A stretch of DNA of 64,000 bases, taken from positions 74,052 through 138,051 of the forward strand of contig CAWJCM010000011.1 of NCBI GenBank assembly GCA_963841405.1, in the 5' to 3' direction. The position numbers were made by a program, and so were the translations under genes. Of this stretch, positions 44,381-50,857 are shown piece after piece. Positions within the stretch are counted from its first letter, which is position 1. Each line of letters begins with the position of its first letter. The notes beneath the pieces were generated by a model, which made no database searches, was not told where the DNA came from, and was given only the letters and a program-made list of their open reading frames with translations. The stretch comes from DATBLE01 sp963841405. GTDB lineage: Bacteria > Actinomycetota > Thermoleophilia > Gaiellales > Gaiellaceae.

Positions 44381-44715
44381 TCCGCTTCGGCCGGCACACC
44401 GCGCCGGCCGAGGAGCCCGCCTGGAACGACCTCTGGGCGGTCTCGCCCGAGCCCGTCGCGCCGACCGCAGAGCCCTCGGAGGGTCGCGAGCTGTTCGTCC
44501 GGCACGCGCGCAAGGACGGAAAGATGGTGGCGATGCTCCGCGCAGTCGACCACGGCTCGTCGTGCGTGGTCGAGGCGGAGGTGTGCCCGAACGGCACCAC
44601 GCAGCTCGTCCACCCCGGCCCGTACACCTTCGCCGACGCGAACCAGGCGAGCGCCTTCGTCACGGAAGCGGTCGCGGCCCTGATGTACCTGGGCTGCGAC
44701 ATCCAAGCCCACTGA
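44377..44715 (+). CDS. Small cytoplasmic protein of unknown function in the pilus locus
   Basis: 112 residues from GTG 44377. Acidic N-terminus, then GRELFVRHARKDGKMVAMLRAVDHGSSCVVEAEVCPNG and FADANQASAFVTEAVAALMYLGCDI, an alpha/beta protein with no signal or membrane segment. The gene overlaps orf199 by four bases and is followed 20 bases later by a family B palindrome. No recognised family. Confidence 0.6.
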   Translation: MIRFGRHTAPAEEPAWNDLWAVSPEPVAPTAEPSEGRELFVRHARKDGKMVAMLRAVDHGSSCVVEAEVCPNGTTQLVHPGPYTFADANQASAFVTEAVAALMYLGCDIQAH

Positions 44716-44734
44716 ACGCTCGCTCCGCTCGCTT

Positions 44735-44761
44735 CATGGGGGAACCCCTGGTTCCCCCATG
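44735..44761. repeat. Family B palindrome, copy 4
   Basis: CATGGGGGAACC, 3 bases, GGTTCCCCCATG, followed by GACCCCCTCCTT. It starts 20 bases after the orf112 stop, in the same orientation as the gene, with CGCTCGCT between. Confidence 0.75.
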
Positions 44762-44859
44762 GACCCCCTCCTTGCGAGCGGCAGCGGAGTATCGGTGTTC
44801 ACGGAGCCGTCGGATGTATCTCCAGCTTCCAATGCCCGCAGACCTCATCTCGTCAGCGA

Positions 44860-44885
44860 GCCGCTGCCGCCATGTCGGCAGCGGC
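44860..44885. repeat. Family C palindrome, copy 2 (reverse orientation)
   Basis: GCCGCTGCC, loop GCCATGTC, GGCAGCGGC. The loop is the exact reverse complement of the family loop GACATGGC, while the stem differs from the other copies. Confidence 0.7.
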
Positions 44886-44903
44886 GCCGGTTGGCAGACC
44901 CCG

Positions 44904-44981
44904 CGGGGACAGGCTTCAGCCTGTCCCCGGGCCTTCTGCGTGACGCAATCGAAAGGCACGGGACAGGCTGAAGCCTGTCCC
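44904..44981. repeat. Family A palindromes, copies 2 and 3
   Basis: CGGGGACAGGCT, TC, AGCCTGTCCCCG (44904-44929) and GGGACAGGCT, GA, AGCCTGTCCC (44960-44981) lie 30 bases apart. They share the core with the rplL-downstream hairpin. Confidence 0.75.
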
Positions 44982-44993
44982 TTCCGTTCCGCC

Positions 44994-45019
44994 GCCGCGG
45001 CCGACATGGCGGCCGCGGC
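44994..45019. repeat. Family C palindrome, copy 3
   Basis: GCCGCGGCC, loop GACATGGC, GGCCGCGGC. The flank ACGATCGG lies just outside, as a related GATCG lies beside copy 1. Confidence 0.7.
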
Positions 45020-45116
45020 TACGATCGGTTGAGGGGTGCGCGCACGTCGGCATCGCGAGACCAGCCGCCGGCTCCGCAACCACATGTCTTGCGAGGGCGC
45101 CCGCAAGGAGGGGGTC

Positions 45117-45143
45117 CGTGGGGGAACCAGGGGTTCCCCCACG
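45117..45143. repeat. Family B palindrome, copy 5
   Basis: CGTGGGGGAACC, 3 bases, GGTTCCCCCACG, preceded by AAGGAGGGGGTC. It is 10 bases downstream of the pilB1 stop in minus-strand sense, with GAGCGAGCGTCA at the junction, as at the LLM gene. The whole gap 44716-45153 contains only these palindromes and no gene. Confidence 0.75.
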
Positions 45144-45153
45144 AGAGCGAGCG

Positions 45154-46938
45154 TCAGCCGGTGACGCGGGCCAGCTCTTCGATCGACGTCAGGCCCGAGG
45201 CGACCTTGGCCATGCCGTCGTCCCACAGGGTCTTCATGCCGGACGACATCGCCTCGCGCTCGACCTCGTCGCGGCCGGCCCTTCTCACCGCCAACTCGGC
45301 CAGCCCCTCGTTCATCAGCATCAGCTGGAAGATCCCGATCCGGCCCTTGTAGCCGGTCTGGTTGCAGCGCGGGCAGCCGCGCTTGCGGTACAGAACCATC
45401 CCGTCGGACGACGCGGCGACGTCCGGCCCAACCCGCGCCTCGATCAGCTCCTCGACGCTCGGCGTGTACATCTCGCAGCAGTGCGTGCAGAGCTTGCGGG
45501 CGAGCCGCTGGGCCAGCACAGCCGAGACCGCCGAGGCGGTCAGGAACGGCTCGACCCCCATCTCGTTCAGCCGGGTCAGCGTGCTCGGCGCGTCGTTCGT
45601 GTGCAGCGTCGAGAGGACGAGGTGACCGGTGAGGGCGGCCTCGATCGCCATCTTCGCCGTCTCGCCGTCGCGGACCTCGCCGACCATGACCACGTCGGGG
45701 TCGGAACGGAGGATCGAGCGCAGCGCGGTCGCGAAGGTCAGTCCTGCCCGCACGTTGATCTGCATCTGGTTGACGCCGGCGAGCCGGTACTCGACCGGGT
45801 CCTCGACGGTGATCACGTTGATCTCCGGCCGGGCGATCTGGGTCAGCGCAGCGTACAACGACGTCGACTTGCCGGAGCCGGTCGGCCCGGTGACGAAGAT
45901 CGCGCCCGTCGGCCTGGCGATCAGCGAGCCGAACGTCGCCCGCATCTCGTCCGACATGCCCAGCACCTCGAGCGACGGCGCCTGCTTCGACTTGTCGAGC
46001 AGGCGCAGGACGACCGTCTCGCCGGCAACCGTCGGCAGCGTCGCCATGCGGATGTCGAGCAGGCGGCCCGCGGACGCGGCGCGGAGCGAGATCCGCCCGT
46101 CCTGCGGCTTGCGGCGCTCCGCGATGTCCATCTTCGCCAGCACCTTCAAGCGTGTGGTCACCCCGGCCATGTGCTGCTTGGGGATCCGCTGCATCTCGTG
46201 CAGCACGCCGTCGATCCGGAACCGGACGAGCAGCCCGTCCTCCTGGGCCTCGAAGTGGACGTCGCTCGCCCCGTCCTCGGCCGCCTCGAGCATGATCGAG
46301 TTGACGATGCGGACGATCGGCCCGTCCGAGACGCCGTCTTCCTCCTCGAGGTCGGCGACGGCATCGTCCTCCACTTCCTCCTCGTCGAGCGTCTCGATCA
46401 CCGCGTCCGAGACGCGGTCCAGCCGGTCGAGCTCGGCGGTGATCTCGTCGCGCGCGGCGACGCCGAGCGAGAGCTGGTAGCGGGTCGCGAGCCGGAGCTC
46501 GTCGATTGCCTGGACGTTCTGCGGGTCGGCAAGCGCGACGTGGAGGGTCTCGCCCTCGAGGCGGTACGGCAGGGCAACCGCCCGGCGAAGCGTGCGCACC
46601 GGCATGTGCGTGCTCGCGTCGGCCGAGACGCCGGTCAGCCGCAGGTCGACGAGCGGCAGCCGGTGGCGGGCGGCGAGCATCCGCGCCACGCCCTCGCTCG
46701 AGGCCAGCCCCTCCGAGACGAGCGCCTCGGCGACGGTGGCGCCCTGGCGGGCCGCGCCACGGACGAGCGCGAGGCGGTCGAGCGGGACGAGCCCCGTCGC
46801 CTCGATCAGGTCGGCGACGAGCTCGGCCGGCTCGTTGTGGATTCCGGCCCCCTGGACCGGTGCGGCAGCGGTTTCCGCGTGCTCCTCGACCGCCCTCAGG
46901 GGGCGGAGCTCGGGCGGCTCGTGCGGCATGTCCCCCAC
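45154..46938 (-). CDS. pilB: Pilus extension ATPase PilB (copy 1)
   Basis: 594 residues from GTG 46938 (ATG 46929 is an alternative nearer a GGGGGA site). An N-terminal MshEN-like domain (AEALVSEGLASSEGVARMLAARHRLPLVDL) is followed by the GspE core: Walker A GPTGSGKSTS (about residue 340), Asp box VITVEDPVEY, LRSILRSDPDVVMVGEVRD, HLVLSTLHTNDA. The zinc-binding tetracysteine CTHC ... CPRCNQTGYKG is intact. It powers pilus polymerisation. Last gene of the PASTA-pilD-pilB unit. Confidence 0.93.
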   Translation of the reverse strand: MGDMPHEPPELRPLRAVEEHAETAAAPVQGAGIHNEPAELVADLIEATGLVPLDRLALVRGAARQGATVAEALVSEGLASSEGVARMLAARHRLPLVDLRLTGVSADASTHMPVRTLRRAVALPYRLEGETLHVALADPQNVQAIDELRLATRYQLSLGVAARDEITAELDRLDRVSDAVIETLDEEEVEDDAVADLEEEDGVSDGPIVRIVNSIMLEAAEDGASDVHFEAQEDGLLVRFRIDGVLHEMQRIPKQHMAGVTTRLKVLAKMDIAERRKPQDGRISLRAASAGRLLDIRMATLPTVAGETVVLRLLDKSKQAPSLEVLGMSDEMRATFGSLIARPTGAIFVTGPTGSGKSTSLYAALTQIARPEINVITVEDPVEYRLAGVNQMQINVRAGLTFATALRSILRSDPDVVMVGEVRDGETAKMAIEAALTGHLVLSTLHTNDAPSTLTRLNEMGVEPFLTASAVSAVLAQRLARKLCTHCCEMYTPSVEELIEARVGPDVAASSDGMVLYRKRGCPRCNQTGYKGRIGIFQLMLMNEGLAELAVRRAGRDEVEREAMSSGMKTLWDDGMAKVASGLTSIEELARVTG

Positions 46939-46948
46939 ACCCCGCGCC

Positions 46949-47695
46949 TCAGAGGAAGCTCGTGTAGGCGTGGATCAGCGCATCGCCTGCGAACAGTGCG
47001 ACCACCGACCCGAGCGCGAGGAACGGCGCGAACGGGATCGCCATCTTGCGTGCGCCCGACCCGTGCCTGGCGAAGAGGAAGATCGCCGGCACGATCGCGA
47101 AGAGCATCCCGAGCGGGAGCGCGACCACGACCGTGCGCCCGAGCGCGACGCCCATCAACAGCGCCAGCTTCACGTCGCCCATGCCCATCCCGCCCGGATA
47201 GGCGAGTGCGACGAGCAGCAGGAACACCGACGCGCCCAGGCCCGCCGCCGCCCACTCGGGGCTCGGCTCCCAGGCCGTCATCAGGACGAGAACGACCGCG
47301 GCCGCCGGCAGCACGACCCGGTTCGGGACGATCCGGTGCGTCAGGTCGGTGGCGGTGATCACGACCAGGGCCGCGCAGAAGACGGCCGCAGCCGCAGCGT
47401 GCAGCGTCAGCCCGAAGGCGAAGAGACAGGCGACCAGCAGCACCGCGGTCGCCAGCTCGACAGCCGGATAGAGAGGACTGATCCTCGTCCCGCACGAGCG
47501 GCAGCGTCCGCGCAGCAGCGCGTAGCTGAGCAGCGGGACGTTGTCGTACCAGGAGATCTGCTCCGCGCACGCACCGCAGGCCGAGCGCGGGTGCAGGAGC
47601 GAGCGGCGCTCGGGCAGCCGGGCGGCGACGACGTTCAGGAAGCTCCCGACCGCGAGCCCTGGCAGCACCGCGAACGCTCCGAGGGCGACGGCCAT
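46949..47695 (-). CDS. pilD: Prepilin peptidase PilD
   Basis: 248 residues, about seven to eight transmembrane helices. The cytoplasmic zinc loop CGACAEQISWYDNVPLLSYALLRGRCRSCG has the two CxxC pairs. The two catalytic aspartates are in ITATDLTHRIVPN and YPGGMGMGDVKLAL. It cleaves and N-methylates the leaders of PilA and the minor pilins encoded nearby. The ATG abuts the stop of the PASTA gene. Confidence 0.95.
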   Translation of the reverse strand: MAVALGAFAVLPGLAVGSFLNVVAARLPERRSLLHPRSACGACAEQISWYDNVPLLSYALLRGRCRSCGTRISPLYPAVELATAVLLVACLFAFGLTLHAAAAAVFCAALVVITATDLTHRIVPNRVVLPAAAVVLVLMTAWEPSPEWAAAGLGASVFLLLVALAYPGGMGMGDVKLALLMGVALGRTVVVALPLGMLFAIVPAIFLFARHGSGARKMAIPFAPFLALGSVVALFAGDALIHAYTSFL

Positions 47696-48166
47696 CTACC
47701 CGGGACGGACGACGGGCCTGACTCTCGGGACGATTCTCGACGCGGGCTGGTTGCCCGGCAGCAGGACGGTCGTTCCGGCATAGGGCGAGCGGTTGTCGGG
47801 CTGGCCTCGCTCCGGGTAGTTCTGGTTTCGCGAGAGGGTGAGCGTGATCGTGGGCGCGCCGGTGTCCTGGACGACCGAGCCGGCGACCGGCTCCTGCGTG
47901 GCCACCGTGTTGCCGGCGAAGCCCTTCACCGCGCCGCTCACGCGCCAGGCGAACCCGCCGTCCTGGAGGATTCCCTTGGCGAAGACGTACGCCTGGCCGG
48001 TCACCTGCGGCACGACCAGCGTCTTCGGGCCGGCCGAGACCGGCACCAGCGTGGGCCGCTGCGGGGCGACCCGGTCGGCGGCGAGCGTCAGCGTCCCGCC
48101 GGCGACCAGGAGACCGACGAAGGTGGCGGCGACGCCGCGGATCAGAAGTGCTGCAAGCCTGATCAT
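47696..48166 (-). CDS. Membrane-anchored PASTA-domain protein
   Basis: 156 residues. One N-terminal helix (GVAATFVGLLVAGGTLTLAA) and a PASTA domain (LVVPQVTGQAYVFAKGILQDGGFAWRVSGAVKGF, VATQEPVAGSVVQDTGAPTITLTLS) that in other proteins binds peptidoglycan or muropeptides. A Pro/Arg-rich tail follows. It is the first gene of the pilD-pilB operon with a sigma-28-like promoter, so it may tie the pilus machine to the cell wall. Confidence 0.82.
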   Translation of the reverse strand: MIRLAALLIRGVAATFVGLLVAGGTLTLAADRVAPQRPTLVPVSAGPKTLVVPQVTGQAYVFAKGILQDGGFAWRVSGAVKGFAGNTVATQEPVAGSVVQDTGAPTITLTLSRNQNYPERGQPDNRSPYAGTTVLLPGNQPASRIVPRVRPVVRPG

Positions 48167-48175
48167 TCCCGGCTT

Positions 48176-48203
48176 TCATCGGCCGAATCCGGCCGGAACT
48201 TGA
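48176..48203 (-). promoter_or_regulatory. Sigma-28-like promoter of PASTA-pilD-pilB
   Basis: Minus strand: TCAA (48200-48203), 16 bases, GCCGATGA (48176-48183), then 9 bases to the ATG at 48166. Confidence 0.55.
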
Positions 48204-48211
48204 GGGCCGCC

Positions 48212-49621
48212 TCAGTCAAGGGACCGGATGATGTGGAAGACGAGCGGCTGGCCGGCGCCGGCCTGCGCAGGGCCGGGATCCGACCAGCGGAACGCCGTGC
48301 CGGCGAAGCTCTGGAACCAGTCCTCGTCCTGCGGGTAGGTGGCGGCGGGCTGGAGCTGGAGGTGGAGATGCGGGCCGGTGGCGTCGCCGGTCTGGCCGAC
48401 GAGCCCGACCTGGTCGCCGCCTGCGAGCTCGGCTCCCTGCGTCACCGACGGCTCCATGTACGACAGGTGGCAGTAGGTCCACGTCTGGCCGTCGGTGGTC
48501 TGCATGGTGAAGCCGGTGCCACAGCGCTCGTCCCAGCTCCAGGCGTGGAGCACGGTCCCGTCGGACAGGGCATAGAGCGGCGAGCCCTCGGGCGCCACGA
48601 TGTCGGCGGCCGGATAGTCGTGGTGGTAGTGCGAGACGGAGACGGCCGCCGGGCCGCCGCCGACCGGGAAGACCCAGTCGCCCGCGGCTGCCGCCGGAAC
48701 GCCGGCCCCGTTCGATGCGACGCCCTGGCCCGTCTGCTCGAGCTTCGTGAGCGCCGCCCTGGCGTTCTCGAGCTTCTGCTTCAGCCGGTCGGCCTCGGCC
48801 TGCGCAGCGTCCACCTCGGCCCCGAACTGGACGGCCCGCTTCTGCGCCTCGAGCCGGTTGGAGAGGAGCCGGGTTCCGTCGGCCCGGTCGGTCAGCAGCG
48901 AGCCGCGGACGGCCAGCGCCTGCGCCTTGTCCAGCGCAGTCCGGTACGCGGCGTCCGCCTGCGCAACCTCCGCCCGGGCGGCATCGAGCTCCGGCTGAAG
49001 CGGGTCGGGTGCGAGCAAGGCGCCCGAGCCCTGCACGGCCGGCGCGTTCTGGTAGGCGTCGGCCGGAGCGGTGTCGGAGCTGCCGTAGAGCTGGGCGAGC
49101 TGCAGCACCTGGTTCACGTACCAGTCGGCGTGGTTGTAGGAGAAGACCGCGCGCCGGATGTCGGTCGAGCCGCCCGAGGCGGCGAGGTAGCGGGCCGCGG
49201 AGTAGATCGCGTCGACCGGGCTCCACGGGTCGGCGTAGCCGTTCGCATCGGCGTCGGTCCCCCAGCGCTCCCAGGTCGAGGGCATGAATTGCATCCAGCC
49301 GATCGCGCCGGCCGAGCTGGGACCCATGTTCCGGCCGAAGTTCGACTCGATCTTGTTGATCGCCGCGAGCACGTTCCACGGGATGCCGTACGACTGGCCG
49401 GCGTTCTGCCAGAGGCTCAGCAGCTGGTCGTACGAGAGCTGAACCGGCTGCGCGGGAGGCAGCGTCCACGACGACGCGAGCGACAGTTCGCTCCCGTTCG
49501 GTACCGTCGCGCTCGGCAGCGCCGGGGTTCCCGCGACAGCGGAGAAGGTCGAGCCGTCCCCGCGCGCGACTCCGGCGGTCACGAGCAGGCCGACGACCAG
49601 CGGGATCATGAGCCGCTTCAT
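48212..49621 (-). CDS. Secreted bifunctional murein hydrolase (SLT transglycosylase + M23 peptidase)
   Basis: 469 residues from ATG 49621, which overlaps the pilT2 stop (ATGA). Signal peptide MKRLMIPLVVGLLVTAGVARG. Residues about 80-175 are a lytic transglycosylase (AINKIESNFGRNMGPSSAGAIGWMQFMPSTWERWG with the catalytic Glu in KIESNFG). A coiled coil follows (DAARAEVAQADAAYRTALDKA...), and the C-terminal 170 residues are an M23/LytM domain with zinc ligands in HHDYPAADIVAPEG and HLHLQL. Having both cutting activities in one pilus-linked protein suggests it opens peptidoglycan for pilus assembly. Confidence 0.9.
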   Translation of the reverse strand: MKRLMIPLVVGLLVTAGVARGDGSTFSAVAGTPALPSATVPNGSELSLASSWTLPPAQPVQLSYDQLLSLWQNAGQSYGIPWNVLAAINKIESNFGRNMGPSSAGAIGWMQFMPSTWERWGTDADANGYADPWSPVDAIYSAARYLAASGGSTDIRRAVFSYNHADWYVNQVLQLAQLYGSSDTAPADAYQNAPAVQGSGALLAPDPLQPELDAARAEVAQADAAYRTALDKAQALAVRGSLLTDRADGTRLLSNRLEAQKRAVQFGAEVDAAQAEADRLKQKLENARAALTKLEQTGQGVASNGAGVPAAAAGDWVFPVGGGPAAVSVSHYHHDYPAADIVAPEGSPLYALSDGTVLHAWSWDERCGTGFTMQTTDGQTWTYCHLSYMEPSVTQGAELAGGDQVGLVGQTGDATGPHLHLQLQPAATYPQDEDWFQSFAGTAFRWSDPGPAQAGAGQPLVFHIIRSLD

Positions 49622-50775
49622 TGCGCCGCCCGCTGCACCATGCGCAGGCCGGCCGGCTGGCCCGACCCCGGTTCTTCGGCCGCCTTGCGCTCCTCCTCGG
49701 CCCGCTCTTTGACGGCGCGGTCGAGGGCGACGAGGAAGTCGTGCTTGTTTCCGGCAGCGTTCGCCGCGGTCTCGCGGTCGACGTGCCCGCCGAGCACAAG
49801 GGCGATCAACGCCTGCGTGAAGGTCTGCATCTGGAAGAACGCGCCGTCGGCGATCGCTTCCTCGATCTCGCCGGCCCGGTCCTCGCGGATCAGGTCGGCA
49901 ATGCGGGCGTTCACGACCATCACCTCCACGGCGGCGACCCGGCCGCGGTCGAGGCGCGGCAGCAGACGCTGGCTGATCGCCCCACGCAGCACGCCGGCCA
50001 GGATCGACCGCACCTGTTGATGCTTCTGGGGAGGGAAGAACTCGACGATCCGGCCGATCGACTCGGCCGCGTCCGTCGTGTGCAGCGTCGAGAGGACGAG
50101 GTGGCCCGACTCGGCCGCCTGCATCGCGGTCTGTGCCGTCTCGGCGTCGCGCATCTCGCCGATCAGGATCACGTCGGGGTCCTGGCGCAGCGCGCGGCGA
50201 AGCGCCTCGTTGAACGAGGTGGTGTCCAGGCCGATCTCGCGCTGGTTGACGATCCCGAGCCGGTCGTCGTGGAGGATCTCGATCGGGTCCTCGATCGTGA
50301 CGATGTGGCACGGGCGCGTGGCGTTGATGTGCCCGATCATCGCGGCGAGCGTGGTCGTCTTCCCCGAGCCGGTCGCGCCGGTGCAGAGGACGAGCCCGCG
50401 TGGCTCGTTCGCCAGCTGCTCGATCCCCTCGGGCAGGCCGAGGTCGGCGAAACCCGGCACCTCGCTCGGGATGACGCGAAACGCGAACGAGATGGAGCCG
50501 CGCTGGCGGAACCCGTTGACGCGGAGACGCGGGAGGCCGGGAGGCGTGTAGGCGAGGTCGAGGTCGCCGGTCTGGTCGAAGGTCGCGCGTCGCGCCGAGT
50601 CGTGTGCCGTGACGGTCGTAAGCACCTCTTCCAGCTGCCGGTCTGTGAGGGGCAGCCAGTCCTCGGCCGCGTGCAGCGAGCCGTCGTGCCGGAGGATCGG
50701 CGGCTGGCCGACCTTCAGGTGGACGTCGCTGGCGCCGCCGTCGACGGCGTGCCGGAGCAGGGAGTCCAGATCCAC
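49618..50775 (-). CDS. Pilus retraction ATPase PilT (copy 2)
   Basis: 385 residues from GTG 50775 (MDLDSLLRHAVDGGASDVHLKVGQPP). Walker A GATGSGKTTT, Asp box IVTIEDPIEI, LRQDPDVILIGEMRD, HLVLSTLHTTDA, and the C-terminal PilT motif ARIADLIREDRAGEIEEAI. A paralogue of the 36-37 kb pilT, perhaps PilU-like. It heads an operon with the lytic enzyme and is divergent from pilB2; each has its own sigma-28-like promoter. Confidence 0.92.
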   Translation of the reverse strand: MDLDSLLRHAVDGGASDVHLKVGQPPILRHDGSLHAAEDWLPLTDRQLEEVLTTVTAHDSARRATFDQTGDLDLAYTPPGLPRLRVNGFRQRGSISFAFRVIPSEVPGFADLGLPEGIEQLANEPRGLVLCTGATGSGKTTTLAAMIGHINATRPCHIVTIEDPIEILHDDRLGIVNQREIGLDTTSFNEALRRALRQDPDVILIGEMRDAETAQTAMQAAESGHLVLSTLHTTDAAESIGRIVEFFPPQKHQQVRSILAGVLRGAISQRLLPRLDRGRVAAVEVMVVNARIADLIREDRAGEIEEAIADGAFFQMQTFTQALIALVLGGHVDRETAANAAGNKHDFLVALDRAVKERAEEERKAAEEPGSGQPAGLRMVQRAAQ

Positions 50776-50782
50776 GCGCCCT

Positions 50783-50810
50783 CTTTCGGCAGACCCCGGA
50801 CGCTGCTTTA
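50783..50810 (-). promoter_or_regulatory. Sigma-28-like promoter of pilT2
   Basis: Minus strand: TAAA (50807-50810), 16 bases, GCCGAAAG (50783-50790), 7 bases to the GTG. The -35 is a perfect match and the -10 differs only at GAAAG versus GATAA. Confidence 0.55.
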
Positions 50811-50822
50811 GCCAGATCCTCC

Positions 50823-50850
50823 TAATGCGCGACAGCGCGGGCGCCGATAG
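50823..50850 (+). promoter_or_regulatory. Sigma-28-like promoter of pilB2
   Basis: TAAT (50823-50826), 16 bases, GCCGATAG (50843-50850), then 7 bases to the ATG at 50858. Back to back with the pilT2 promoter. Confidence 0.6.
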
Positions 50851-50857
50851 ACGAGCC

